Shown piece by piece: positions 32,982 through 41,175 of a stretch of 42,233 nt of DNA. The position numbers were made by a program, and so were the translations under genes. The notes beneath the pieces were generated by a model. That model had not been told where the DNA came from and made no database searches. It saw only the letters and a program-made list of their open reading frames with translations. The DNA is from Nocardia sp. (GTDB taxonomy: Bacteria > Actinomycetota > Actinomycetes > Mycobacteriales > Mycobacteriaceae). Where the stretch lies: positions 1 through 42,233 of the forward strand of contig NZ_JAODNK010000156.1 of NCBI RefSeq assembly GCF_025465275.1. The letters are read 5' to 3'. How positions within the stretch are numbered: position 1 is the first letter of the stretch; each line of letters starts with the position of its first letter.

Positions 32982-35015
32982 ATGACCGGTGCCAGCGCGG
33001 CCGTTGCCCCCTCCGTGCCCCAGCCTTTGAGCCGGGCTCGAATCAATATCATCTTCGCGACCGTGGTGCTCGGGATGCTCATGGCGGCACTCGATTCCAC
33101 CATTGTCGCCACGGCGCTGCCGACCATCGTCGCCGATCTCGGCGGCGCGGGGCATATGGCGTGGGTGGTCACCGCCTACCTGGTGGCCGAGGCGATCGCC
33201 ACGGCCCTGGCCGGAAAATTCGGTGACCTCTTCGGCCGCAAACTGGTCTTCCAGCTCAGCGGCTTCATCTTCATTCTCGGCTCGATCGTCGCCGGCCTGG
33301 CGCACGGCATGGACCTGCTGATCGCGGCCCGCGCGGTGCAGGGCCTGGGCGCGGGCGGGCTCATGGTCACTTCGATGGCGTTGATCGCCGATGTGATTCC
33401 GCTGCGCGAACGCGGCCAGTACCAGGGTGCGCTGGGCGCGGTCTTCGGCGTGACCACGGTGATCGGCCCGACGCTGGGCGGCCTGTTCACCGACCACCTC
33501 AGCTGGCGCTGGTGCTTCTACGTGAACGTGCCCATCGCGATCATCATGATTCTTGTTGCCGCACGGACGATTCCGGTCGTGCGCAATGCGATGAAGCCGA
33601 TTGTCGACTACCTGGGCATCGCCCTCATCTCGATCGGCGTCACCTGCCTGATTCTGGGATTGGAGTGGGGCGGACAGGAATACGCCTGGGGCTCGGCCAC
33701 GATCCTCGGCCTGTTCGCGGCCTCGGCGCTCGCGCTCGCGGCGTTTGTCGCGGTGGAGCTGCGAGCCGAGGAGCCCATGCTGCCGATGCGCCTGTTCCGC
33801 AGCAATGTCTTCACCGTCTGCTCGATCCTCAGCTTTATCGTCGGCTTCGCCATGCTCGGTGCGATGACGTACCTGCCCGCCTTCCTGCAGTACGTGAAGG
33901 GGGTGTCGGCGACCGCCTCCGGACTGCAGACGCTGCCGCTGGTGGTCGGGTTGTTCACCACCTCGATCATCTCCGGCACCATCGTCGGCCGGACCGGGCG
34001 CTACAAGCTCTTCCCCATCGCGGGCACGGCGATCATGGCGCTCGGCCTGTTCCTCATGTCCACCATGGACGCGGATACCAGCTTCTGGTTGCAGTCGCTG
34101 TACATGCTGGTGCTGGGTCTGGGCATCGGTCTGGCCATGCAGGTGCTGACCATCGCGGTGCAGAACAGCGTGCCCTACTCGGATCTGGGCACCGCAACCT
34201 CCGGGGTGACCTTCTTCCGCACCATCGGCAGTGCGTTCGGCACCACCATCTTCGGGACGCTGTACGCGAACAAGATCGGCCCGAATCTCACCGCGGCACT
34301 GATGGAAGCGAAGGTGCCGCCGGAGGTCGCCCAGAATCCGCAGGCCTTGCGTGACCTGCCGCGGTCGCAGGCCCTGCCCATCATCAACGCGTACGCCACC
34401 TCCATCGACTACGTCTTCCGCTGGGTGGTGCCGGTCGCGGTGCTCGGCTTCGCGATCGCGTGGTTCCTGAAGGAGGTGCCGCTGCGCGACAGTTCACGCG
34501 GCGTCGCTTCCGATGTGGGAGAGGGGTTCTCGGTCCCGGATTCCGGGGACCGCGTGGTGCAGCTGGAGCGGGCCATCACCCCGGTGCTGCGCAAGCTGCG
34601 TGACAATGCGGTGCCGGATTCGGGAATCCTTGCGGCGGCGGGCAGTTCGCTGACCCGCGACGAAGCGTGGGCGCTCGGCCAGGTGCGCATGTACCAGCGG
34701 CTGCGTGGTTCGGCGACCGTCGGCGTCATCGCCCGAACCCATTGGGTGCCTGAGGAAATCATCGAACCGACCTACGCCAAGGCGCAGCAGGACGGGCTGC
34801 TGCATCGTGACGGTGAGGTCCTGACCCTCACCGATCGCGGCGTGCAGGAGATCGACCGGGTGCAGATCGCGTGGAAGCACTGGATCGAAACCCAGTTGGA
34901 CGATTGGGATCTCACCGATCCGAAGGACCGCGCGCTGATGGACCAGGCCATCGACAATATCGCCACCAAACTGCTCGACGAGGCCGACCGCCCCGAGACC
35001 GCGACCCGCCGCTGA
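32982..35015 (+). CDS. DHA2-type drug:proton antiporter with C-terminal winged-helix-like extension
   Basis: The 677-residue protein has two parts. Residues about 20-497 form 14 transmembrane helices of the EmrB/QacA type, with the opening block GMLMAALDSTIVATALPTI, motif A GDLFGRK (81-87) and motif C GAVFGVTTVIGPTLGG (152-167). Residues about 500-677 are soluble and helical, including RDEAWALGQVRMYQRLRG, VGVIARTHWVPEEIIEPTYAKAQQDGLLHRDGEVLTLTDRG, which reads like a winged helix. M. tuberculosis Rv1877 (similar length) has a comparable tail as I recall. Export of hydrophobic drugs is expected from the family; the tail is uncharacterised. It is preceded by the TetR gene and followed by a bidirectional terminator. 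Confidence 0.9.
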   Translation: MTGASAAVAPSVPQPLSRARINIIFATVVLGMLMAALDSTIVATALPTIVADLGGAGHMAWVVTAYLVAEAIATALAGKFGDLFGRKLVFQLSGFIFILGSIVAGLAHGMDLLIAARAVQGLGAGGLMVTSMALIADVIPLRERGQYQGALGAVFGVTTVIGPTLGGLFTDHLSWRWCFYVNVPIAIIMILVAARTIPVVRNAMKPIVDYLGIALISIGVTCLILGLEWGGQEYAWGSATILGLFAASALALAAFVAVELRAEEPMLPMRLFRSNVFTVCSILSFIVGFAMLGAMTYLPAFLQYVKGVSATASGLQTLPLVVGLFTTSIISGTIVGRTGRYKLFPIAGTAIMALGLFLMSTMDADTSFWLQSLYMLVLGLGIGLAMQVLTIAVQNSVPYSDLGTATSGVTFFRTIGSAFGTTIFGTLYANKIGPNLTAALMEAKVPPEVAQNPQALRDLPRSQALPIINAYATSIDYVFRWVVPVAVLGFAIAWFLKEVPLRDSSRGVASDVGEGFSVPDSGDRVVQLERAITPVLRKLRDNAVPDSGILAAAGSSLTRDEAWALGQVRMYQRLRGSATVGVIARTHWVPEEIIEPTYAKAQQDGLLHRDGEVLTLTDRGVQEIDRVQIAWKHWIETQLDDWDLTDPKDRALMDQAIDNIATKLLDEADRPETATRR

Positions 35016-35032
35016 GGCACCGCACCCGAACC

Positions 35033-35074
35033 ACACAGTGCCCCGCTGCGGACAATCGCAGCGGGGCACTGTGT
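35033..35074. terminator. Bidirectional terminator, exporter / monooxygenase
   Basis: A perfect 18-bp stem joins 35033-35050 (ACACAGTGCCCCGCTGCG) and 35057-35074 with a 6-nt loop. Three 8-nt direct repeats of the GGAGTCTC type (35078-35101) follow and run into the monooxygenase stop codon. Confidence 0.8.
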
Positions 35075-35099
35075 TTCGGAGTCTCGGAGTCTCGGAGCC

Positions 35100-36314
35100 T
35101 CAGGCGTTGACGCGGACCGGCTGCACCGGCGCCTCCCAATCGATCCGGAAGCGCTGCTCCGGGCCCATCATCTTCTCCGGGTTCATGCGCTTGAAGGCCA
35201 GCGGCATGACCACTCCCATGACGGCGCGGGTGACCGGACCCGCGGCCTTGGTGTGGTTCATCCGCTTCACCCGATTGGCGACGGCCTCCACCCGCGGCCG
35301 CCGCAGCGCCTCGTAGGTGGCGAAAGCCGCTGTCGGATCCTCGATATCGCGCAGGCAGCGCGCCAGCTCGATGGCACTCTCGATGGCCATGGAACCACCC
35401 TGCCCGGAGGTGTTGCTCGGCGCGTGCACGGCATCACCGGTGAGCACCATGCGGCCGCGGTACCAGTGCGGTACCGGCGGCATGATCTGCAGCGCACCCA
35501 CCACCACCAGATCCTCCGGCCGAGTATTGCGGGCCAGTTCGGCGCCGGGGGTGTCATCGGCGTAGACGTCGCGGAGGATGCGCAACCACTCCTCATTGGA
35601 GACGGTGCGGGCCTCGCTCAGCGAAAGGTACTGCTCGTGCGGCAGATTCGCGCCCCACGCGACGCGGCCGTCGGGCATGGTCCAGTACAGGTAGTAGGCA
35701 CGCTTGCCGAAGGCGAAGGTCATATTCCCCGGCGGGACGTCCAGCGAGCCCTCGGTATACGCACCGAAGCCGAGCATGCGCAGGTACTGCGCCTCCGGCG
35801 CATCCGGGTCGATGAGCGTGCGTACGGTGGAGCGGATGCCGTCCGCGCCGATGAGCACATCGCCCGTGGCGCTGCTGCCGTCGGCGAAGTGCGCGGTAAT
35901 GCCGTCGGCACGCTCCTCGACATCGATCAGGCGCTTGCCGTACTCGAACTGGACGCCATTCTCGACCGCCACATCGTGCAGGACTTTGTGCAGGTCAGGC
36001 CGGTCGACCAGTTGCAGCGGCTCCACCCCGGACAGGCCGGGCAGTGGCAGCTGCTTGTTGTTGACGGCCATCGATTGCGAGGTGATCGGTGCGGCAATGG
36101 CGCGCACCGCATCCGCGGCGCCGATGATCTCGAGGGCGGCCACCCCATTGGGAGCCAGTGCGAGGTTGGAGCCGACGCCGTAGGCGGGACCGGGGTAGGC
36201 CTCGAAGACGCGGGCTTCGATGCCCGCCTTGCGCAGTGCGGTCGCGGTGACGGGTCCGGAGATGCCGCCGCCGATGACGAGGGCGGTACGAATAGCCGGG
36301 CTTGTTTCAGACAT
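35100..36314 (-). CDS. FAD-dependent aromatic-type monooxygenase
   Basis: The 404-residue class A flavoprotein monooxygenase has the FAD-binding GGGISGPVTATALRKAG (15-31), the middle motif VLIGADGIRSTVR (DG motif) and MVLTGDAVHAPSNTSGQGGSMAIESA (GD motif) near residue 290. It should hydroxylate an aromatic or polyketide-like compound with NAD(P)H and oxygen; the substrate is unknown. It is shorter than Rox-type rifampicin monooxygenases. ATG 36314 has GGGAG 8 nt upstream. It lies downstream of a padR gene on the same strand, 201 nt away, with its own palindromes between. Confidence 0.87.
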   Translation of the reverse strand: MSETSPAIRTALVIGGGISGPVTATALRKAGIEARVFEAYPGPAYGVGSNLALAPNGVAALEIIGAADAVRAIAAPITSQSMAVNNKQLPLPGLSGVEPLQLVDRPDLHKVLHDVAVENGVQFEYGKRLIDVEERADGITAHFADGSSATGDVLIGADGIRSTVRTLIDPDAPEAQYLRMLGFGAYTEGSLDVPPGNMTFAFGKRAYYLYWTMPDGRVAWGANLPHEQYLSLSEARTVSNEEWLRILRDVYADDTPGAELARNTRPEDLVVVGALQIMPPVPHWYRGRMVLTGDAVHAPSNTSGQGGSMAIESAIELARCLRDIEDPTAAFATYEALRRPRVEAVANRVKRMNHTKAAGPVTRAVMGVVMPLAFKRMNPEKMMGPEQRFRIDWEAPVQPVRVNA

Positions 36315-36349
36315 GGGTTGTCTCCCTTGGTGCTTCGAATTCGCTGGTC

Positions 36350-36418
36350 GGATAACCCCGAATCGGAGCGCGTGCGGAGAACCCAGTTATCCTGTAGTTG
36401 CCAAACTCGGTACGAGTT
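36350..36418. promoter_or_regulatory. Inverted repeats in monooxygenase promoter region
   Basis: GGATAAC (36350-36356) pairs with GTTATCC (36386-36392), and AACTCG-GTA-CGAGTT lies at 36404-36418. Both are perfect and lie in the 201-nt gap between padR and the monooxygenase, so they are operator candidates. The remainder of the gap shows nothing more. Confidence 0.35.
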
Positions 36419-36515
36419 CGCCTGCACGGGCGCGGATCGGGAAGGTGTGTACCCGGGTCTCGGCGGTGGTGTTGCAGCACCTTCGTCGGGGCCCGGTTCT
36501 ATTTCCGGTCGGTGT

Positions 36516-37178
36516 TCAGTCCGGCGGCGGCTGCGCGCCGGGCGTTCCCCCCTTCACTTGTTCGACCGCTTCGGCGGGCGTGATGCCGTCGCGATGGAAG
36601 TTTCGCCAGAGTTCGACCTCGGGGAAGCTGCCGTCGACGAGCGAATCGCGCAGGGCTCGCGCCCAGGTGGTCTCGGCCTCCAGCATGGTCAGCTCATAGT
36701 CTTCTTCGACCAGGAAAAGGTGCGGCACTGCACCTTTCAGAGCAGCCAGGGCGGTACGGCCGGCGGTGATCCGCTCCTCCAGCTTGGTGATTCGTGCGGT
36801 GAGCAGTTCGATCACGTCATCGGGCGGGAGCACCGAGACCACGGACAGGCCGGCCATGAACGGCCGCTGCTCGGGTTCCGGATTGGCGATGAGTTCCCTT
36901 GTCCAGTCGGCCAATTCGGCGCGACCGGCGTCGGTGATCCGGTAGATGGTGCGTTCGGGGCGGGCGCCGTCGCGTTCACTGCCGGTGATCTCGAGAAAAC
37001 CGTGCTTGGTGAGGTTGTCCACAACCGTGTACAGCGAGCCCCATTTGACGCCCATGTCATGGTCCTTGCCGAATTCCCGCAACTTGCCAGCGATCTCGTA
37101 GCGGTGCATCGGCTGGATGGCGAGCACCGACAGCACCGCCAGTGCCATCAGATTCCCTACCTTGCGCTTGCGAGCCAT
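36516..37178 (-). CDS. PadR family transcriptional regulator
   Basis: The 220-residue regulator has an N-terminal winged helix (NLMALAVLSVLAIQPMHRYEIAGKLREFG, then WGSLYTVVDNLTKHGFLEITGSERDGARPERTIYRITDAG) and a C-terminal Vir_act_alpha-type helical domain of about 100 residues. PadR proteins usually repress detoxification or transport genes in response to phenolics or drugs. ATG 37178 follows AGGAGGT at 8 nt; the GTG at 37187 overlaps that site. Three 14-bp direct repeats lie just upstream, consistent with autoregulation. The adjacent monooxygenase is a likely target. Confidence 0.88.
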   Translation of the reverse strand: MARKRKVGNLMALAVLSVLAIQPMHRYEIAGKLREFGKDHDMGVKWGSLYTVVDNLTKHGFLEITGSERDGARPERTIYRITDAGRAELADWTRELIANPEPEQRPFMAGLSVVSVLPPDDVIELLTARITKLEERITAGRTALAALKGAVPHLFLVEEDYELTMLEAETTWARALRDSLVDGSFPEVELWRNFHRDGITPAEAVEQVKGGTPGAQPPPD

Positions 37179-37193
37179 TCTGCCCACCTCCTC

Positions 37194-37238
37194 GTTACTC
37201 GTCTACGAATATACGTCCACGAGTATTCGTCTACAAGT
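37194..37238 (-). promoter_or_regulatory. Triple direct-repeat operator candidate of padR
   Basis: Read on the padR strand, GTAGACGAATACTC, GTGGACGTATATTC and GTAGACGAGTAACG follow each other in perfect 14-bp phase. They also contain dyads: TACTCGT with ACGAGTA, and ACGAATA with TATTCGT. The repeats lie right before the padR ribosome-binding site. Confidence 0.5.
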
Positions 37239-37255
37239 ACTTCGCGCAAAGAAAA

Positions 37256-37289
37256 CGCACCCCTTGCCGTGCGTACGGCAAGGGGTGCG
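37256..37289 (-). terminator. Terminator of XRE regulator gene
   Basis: A perfect 15-bp stem (37256-37270 with 37275-37289, loop GCGT) is followed on the minus strand by TTTTCTTTG. Confidence 0.8.
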
Positions 37290-37304
37290 GATGAGCGGAT
37301 GTCG

Positions 37305-38096
37305 TCAGCCGGTCGCGAAGCGCGAGTGCAGATAGTCGGAGGTGGCCTGATCGGCGGGCAGGAAGGCCTCGAGATGCAGCTCGGCCAGGGTGATGTCGGT
37401 GGCCGTGGCGAACGAGGTGACGGTGGTGATCAACCCCAGCTCACCGGCCTCGCTGCGCAATCGCAGGGGTACCGCGAAGCCCAGGTGATTCGGGCCCGGA
37501 TCGACCGGCGGCAGATAGCTCTCCAGTTCGGTGAGGAGCGCACTGAGATCCGGGTCCGGACTACGGGCCGCACGATTGCGCAGGCTGTCGGTCACATGAC
37601 GACCCCATTCGGGCAGATTCACCACCCGCCGTGCCAAGCCGTCCGGGTGCAGGGCCAGCCGCAGCACATTGAGCGGCGCTTGCAGCAGCTCCGGCGCCGC
37701 ACCCTCGGCGAGCATCTCGAAGGCCGCATTCGCCGCCACCATGACGCCGAACGGCCGGGTGACAACCGCAGGATAGGGGAGATGGCCGTGCAGGATGGTG
37801 TCCAGCGCATGTCGCACCGCACCGAGTTCCGGTGCGTCCAAAGCAGATTCGGGGAAGGCGGGCGCGTACCCGGCGGCCAGCAGCAGACCGTTGCGCTCGC
37901 GCAGCGACAGTCCCAGCGACTCCGCCAGCCGGACCACCATGGTCCGCCCCGGATGTGAGCGCCCCTGTTCCAGGAAGCTCAGATAGCGCTGACTGGTCTC
38001 CGCGCTGATCGCGAGATCCAGCTGGCTGATCCGCCGCCGGGTTCGCCAGTGCCGCAACTGCTGCGCGAACGGGGTCGCCGTCGTCGCCACCGCCAT
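37305..38096 (-). CDS. XRE family regulator with MmyB-like sensor domain
   Basis: The 263-residue protein has an N-terminal helix-turn-helix of the XRE type (FAQQLRHWRTRRRISQLDLAISAETSQRYLSFLEQGRSHPGRTMVVRLAESLGL). It is followed by the MmyB-like ligand-binding domain (PAVVTRPFGVMVAANAAFEML and YLPPVDPGPNHLGFAVPLRLRSEAGELGLITTVTSFATATDITLAELHLEAFLPAD). Such regulators often control a divergent oxidoreductase and may sense fatty acids or metabolites. ATG 38096 is chosen over 38105 since AGAGGG lies about 9 nt before it. Two identical palindromes lie between it and the divergent NTF2-like gene. Confidence 0.9.
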   Translation of the reverse strand: MAVATTATPFAQQLRHWRTRRRISQLDLAISAETSQRYLSFLEQGRSHPGRTMVVRLAESLGLSLRERNGLLLAAGYAPAFPESALDAPELGAVRHALDTILHGHLPYPAVVTRPFGVMVAANAAFEMLAEGAAPELLQAPLNVLRLALHPDGLARRVVNLPEWGRHVTDSLRNRAARSPDPDLSALLTELESYLPPVDPGPNHLGFAVPLRLRSEAGELGLITTVTSFATATDITLAELHLEAFLPADQATSDYLHSRFATG

Positions 38097-38139
38097 GATC
38101 GTCATCCCTCTACTGTGTGCACCCGTGCGCTGCCGTGCG

Positions 38140-38192
38140 ATTCCCTGCAGGGAATGACAAGCGCGGCCGCATGATCATTCCCTGCAGGGAAT
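38140..38192. promoter_or_regulatory. Twin palindromic operators (XRE site)
   Basis: ATTCCCTGCAGGGAAT occurs twice (38140-38155 and 38177-38192), centres 37 bp apart. The flanks are also mirrored (GCG and TGA on the left copy, TCA and CGC on the right), so 21-bp arms form one larger inverted repeat. The right site covers about -36 to -51 of the divergent gene. Confidence 0.75.
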
Positions 38193-38214
38193 CGCGCCGC
38201 TCGCCGCCGCCGAA

Positions 38215-38220
38215 CAAACT
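38215..38220 (+). promoter_or_regulatory. -10-like element, leaderless start of NTF2-like gene
   Basis: CAAACT lies 7 nt before ATG 38228, and no Shine-Dalgarno sequence is seen. Confidence 0.4.
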
Positions 38221-38227
38221 TTGTGCC

Positions 38228-38668
38228 ATGAGCAATCGAGTCGACAACAACAGCCTGGCCACCCTGACCGAGCAGTACATCGCCGTCTGGAACGAGGCCG
38301 ATCAGCAGGCCCGCACCAAGCGCATCGCCGAGCTGTGGACTGCCGAGGGCATCCACGTGCTGGTCGATCCGCCGCAGGTGATCCGGGAAACCGCTGCCGC
38401 CCTGAACTTCCCGACTCCCTACCTGGCAGTGCGCGGTCACCGCGAGCTCGATGCGCGGATCACCCGGGCCTACGAAATGTTCGTCGGCTCCGGCAAATTC
38501 GTCTTCCAGGGCCGAGGCGAAGCACAGCGGCTGGCGGAGGGGCTGGTCGGGATCGGCTGGGACATGGTCGCCGCCGACGGTTCGGTGGGCGGCTCGGGCT
38601 ACGACGTGCTCGCGCTGGACGAGGACGGCCGGATCCACGCCGACCACCAGTACATCGGCCCCGCATAA
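38228..38668 (+). CDS. NTF2/SnoaL-fold protein
   Basis: The 146-residue protein has the alpha+beta-barrel pattern of NTF2-like proteins: LTEQYIAVWNEADQQARTKRIAELWTAEGIHVLVDPP, then VRGHRELDARITRAYEMF and a C-terminal WDMVAADGSVGGSGYDVLALDEDGRIHADHQYIG. Family members are small-molecule isomerases, cyclases or binding proteins; no specific activity is assigned. It is transcribed away from the XRE regulator with twin operators in between, and an oxidoreductase follows 46 nt after its stop, so one regulated unit is likely. Confidence 0.82.
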   Translation: MSNRVDNNSLATLTEQYIAVWNEADQQARTKRIAELWTAEGIHVLVDPPQVIRETAAALNFPTPYLAVRGHRELDARITRAYEMFVGSGKFVFQGRGEAQRLAEGLVGIGWDMVAADGSVGGSGYDVLALDEDGRIHADHQYIGPA

Positions 38669-38714
38669 CACACAACTTCGATACAACTGCCTCGGCTGAT
38701 TTCAGGAGACCAAT

Positions 38715-39734
38715 ATGAATGCCATTGCCTACCACCTCGACCCGCTGCGCGGACTCGACGGGCTCAGCACCCGCGCACAGCCGATCCCGGTGGCCGGACC
38801 GCATCAGGTAGTGGTGCGGGTGCGGGCCACCTCGCTCAATCGCCGCGACACCATGCTGATGGACGGTACGTACCCGGTGCCCTTCACGCCCGATACGGTG
38901 CCGCTGGTGGACGGCGTCGGCGAGGTCATCGCGCTGGGCGACGGTGTGACTCGCGCCGCCCTCGGGGATCGGGTCATGGGTACCTACTTCGTCGCCTGGA
39001 ACGACGGCCCGCAGCGGACTGAGCTGACCGGCCAGCAGTACGGCGCGAACCACGACGGCTGGTTGGCCAACTATGTGGTGCTGGAAGAAGATTCGGTCAT
39101 GCAGGTGCCCCCGCACCTGACTGATGCCGAGGCTGCCGCGCTCACCTGCGCTGGGCTGGTCGCCTGGGCGGCGCTCACCAAGCCGATCCCGGCCGCACCC
39201 GGGGAGACCGTGCTGACCGTCGGCACCGGTCCGGTCGGTCTCTTCGCGGTGCAGCACGCCAAAATGCTGGGCGCGCGGGTCATTTCGATCACCTCTTCGC
39301 CGGATAGGGCGGAGCGGCTACGCAAACTCGGCGCGGATGAGGCCATCGATCGTAAGGTGACGCCGGACTGGGAGCATGCGGTGAACGACCTCACGGGCGG
39401 CGCGGGCGTGCGGCATGTGGTCGATGCGGTGGGTCGGCTGACCCTGTCCAAATCCCTTGCCGCAGCGGCCAATGGCGCACAGGTCACGCTGATCGGCGCC
39501 TTCCCGGCGCCGGCGGGGGAGCAGCCCGGCGACCCGCTGGGCGGTAAGTTCCTGACCCTGCGCCGCATTGCGGTCGGCAGCCGCGCCGATTTCGAGGGCA
39601 TGAACCGCGCCATTGCCGAGCACCGCATGCGGCCGGTCATCGATCGGGTCTTCCCGTTCGAGCAGGCGGTCGACGCCTACCGGTACTTCAATGAGGGCGA
39701 CCCTTTCGGCAAGGTTGTGATCACGATCGCTTAG
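38715..39734 (+). CDS. MDR-family NAD(P)-dependent alcohol dehydrogenase / quinone oxidoreductase
   Basis: The 339-residue medium-chain dehydrogenase has the GroES-like domain (HQVVVRVRATSLNRRDTMLMDG, then PLVDGVGEVIALGDGVTRAALGDRVMGTYF) and the Rossmann motif VGTGPVGLFAVQHAKMLGARVI (about 168-190). The cysteines of the structural zinc lobe are absent, and SLNRRD replaces the Zn-ligand Cys, so a zinc-independent quinone-reductase-like or zeta-crystallin-like enzyme is likely. AGGAG lies 8 nt before ATG 38715. It follows the NTF2-like gene and precedes a Rossmann-fold protein by 10 nt. Confidence 0.88.
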   Translation: MNAIAYHLDPLRGLDGLSTRAQPIPVAGPHQVVVRVRATSLNRRDTMLMDGTYPVPFTPDTVPLVDGVGEVIALGDGVTRAALGDRVMGTYFVAWNDGPQRTELTGQQYGANHDGWLANYVVLEEDSVMQVPPHLTDAEAAALTCAGLVAWAALTKPIPAAPGETVLTVGTGPVGLFAVQHAKMLGARVISITSSPDRAERLRKLGADEAIDRKVTPDWEHAVNDLTGGAGVRHVVDAVGRLTLSKSLAAAANGAQVTLIGAFPAPAGEQPGDPLGGKFLTLRRIAVGSRADFEGMNRAIAEHRMRPVIDRVFPFEQAVDAYRYFNEGDPFGKVVITIA

Positions 39735-39737
39735 TGT
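39732..39737 (+). promoter_or_regulatory. -10 element overlapping the upstream stop codon
   Basis: TAGTGT begins with the TAG stop of the dehydrogenase and lies 7 nt before ATG 39745. Confidence 0.4.
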
Positions 39738-39744
39738 CGGAAAT

Positions 39745-40353
39745 ATGCGGATCTTTCTGGCGGGCGCCAGCGGCGTCCTTGGCTCTAGGCTTGTCCCGCT
39801 GCTCATTGCGGCGGGACACGATGTGGCGGGTATGACCCGCTCCCCGGACAAGGCGCGGCTGCTGGCCGCCGCCGGCGCGGAACCGGTGGTGTGCGATGTC
39901 TTCGATGCGGCGGCCCTCACCGCCGCTGTCACCGACTACGCCCCGGAGCTGGTCATGCACCAGCTCACCGATCTGCCCGACGATGCGGCCCGCCTGCCCG
40001 AGGGGCGCGCCGCCAATGCCCGCATCCGCCAGGAGGGCACCGCGAATCTGCTGGCGGCGGCGGAGGCGGCCGGAGCCTCCCGGATTATTGCCCAGAGCGT
40101 GGCCTGGGAGATGACCGGAGAAGGTCAGGCCGCCAAGGAATTCCTGGAGAAGTCGGTGCTCGAGGCAGGGGGTGTGGTGCTGCGCTACGGGCAGTTCTAC
40201 GGCCCGGGCACGTACTACCCGGATGCCCCGCCCGAGCCGCCCCGCATCCACCTCGAGGAGGCCGCCGCCCGCACCGCCCGCGCCCTCGACCTGGTTTCTG
40301 GACTGTATGAACTCACCGATGCCGAGGGCCCGGATTTCCTGCCGGTCGGCTAA
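39745..40353 (+). CDS. Compact NAD(P)-binding epimerase/reductase-like protein
   Basis: The 202-residue extended-SDR-like protein begins RIFLAGASGVLGSRLVPLLIAAGHDV (GxSGxxG nucleotide motif). ARIRQEGTANLLAAAEAAGASRIIAQS and VVLRYGQFYGPGTYY follow. Relatives are usually about 300 residues; here GPGTYY runs within a few residues into RIHLEEAAARTARAL, so the segment that normally intervenes is missing. No frameshift is evident, so it may be a natural short form. It could act with the dehydrogenase just upstream. Its stop codon overlaps that of the convergent LysR gene. Confidence 0.82.
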   Translation: MRIFLAGASGVLGSRLVPLLIAAGHDVAGMTRSPDKARLLAAAGAEPVVCDVFDAAALTAAVTDYAPELVMHQLTDLPDDAARLPEGRAANARIRQEGTANLLAAAEAAGASRIIAQSVAWEMTGEGQAAKEFLEKSVLEAGGVVLRYGQFYGPGTYYPDAPPEPPRIHLEEAAARTARALDLVSGLYELTDAEGPDFLPVG

Positions 40354-41159
40354 CCCGGTTCCGCCGCGACTATTGCGGCGCGGACGAATTCGCGAATGCG
40401 CACGCTGTCGTCGGCGGACCGCCAGCGCAGCGCCCACCGCACCGGTGGGGCGTCGCGCAGCGGAAGATAGGCCACATCGGGGCGCGGGTGATAGCGCTGC
40501 GCATGCGCGCCGATCGGCAGCACGCCCTGTCCTGCGCCGACAAGCGTGAGTAGTTCGGTGGCGGTGGCCGGTCCTTGCAGCACCGTGGTGTGCTCCAGGT
40601 CCGCGAGCGTGACCGAACGGCGTTGCGCCAAAGGGTGATTCGTTGGCACCGCCACTATCCGGGCTTCGGAGACCAGCACCGGTCCGCGGGTGATATCCGG
40701 TTCGGCCGTCGTGACCATATCGAGCGCGATATCGATCTCGCCCGCACGCAACCACGGAATCACCTGCGCGGGTTGGGCTTCACGAATTCGCACCGCACAG
40801 TCGGGCAACTGTAGCTGGAACAGTTCCTTTGCGCGGCTGAGCAATTGGCTGGTGGCGGCATCCACGAAAGCGACCTCCAGCGTCCCGCCGCGACCCCGCC
40901 CGGTATCGATGGTGTGCTGTACGGCCGCACCGATGCGATCCCAGGCCGGGCGCAGTTCCGCGTACAGCTCGCGCCCCGCCGGTGTTGCCGTCACCCGCCG
41001 GCTGCTGCGATCGAAGAGCGGAACACCCAGCCGTCGTTCGAGTTTCGCGACGGTTTGGCTGACCCGGGCGGTCGAGATGCGCAGCCGTTCCGCCGTCCGG
41101 CCGAAGTGCAGTTCCTCCACGAGGGTGAGGAAGACCTCGATTTCGTACCGCTCCAGCAT
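40350..41159 (-). CDS. LysR family transcriptional regulator
   Basis: The 269-residue LysR-type regulator has an N-terminal winged helix (YEIEVFLTLVEELHFGRTAERLRISTARVSQTVAKLERRLGVPLFDRSSRRVTATPAG, about 5-60) and a periplasmic-binding-protein-like co-inducer domain (LEVAFVDAATSQLLSRAKELF, then the DIALDMVT hinge region). ATG 41159 has GGAGG 6 nt upstream. It is divergent from a SnoaL-like gene, the usual arrangement for a LysR regulator and its target, with a dyad in the 116-nt gap. Confidence 0.92.
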   Translation of the reverse strand: MLERYEIEVFLTLVEELHFGRTAERLRISTARVSQTVAKLERRLGVPLFDRSSRRVTATPAGRELYAELRPAWDRIGAAVQHTIDTGRGRGGTLEVAFVDAATSQLLSRAKELFQLQLPDCAVRIREAQPAQVIPWLRAGEIDIALDMVTTAEPDITRGPVLVSEARIVAVPTNHPLAQRRSVTLADLEHTTVLQGPATATELLTLVGAGQGVLPIGAHAQRYHPRPDVAYLPLRDAPPVRWALRWRSADDSVRIREFVRAAIVAAEPG

Positions 41160-41175
41160 GTGCCACCTCCGCCTG

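Noticed and set aside
35100..36314. Rifampicin monooxygenase (Rox)
   Set aside because: The protein is about 70 residues shorter than Rox and I could not recognise Rox-specific segments. Only the general class A flavoprotein assignment is supported.
35253..37958. Long plus-strand frame of about 900 codons
   Set aside because: It is the mirror of the monooxygenase, PadR and XRE genes on the minus strand. It has no recognisable domain and a composition typical of antisense frames in GC-rich DNA.
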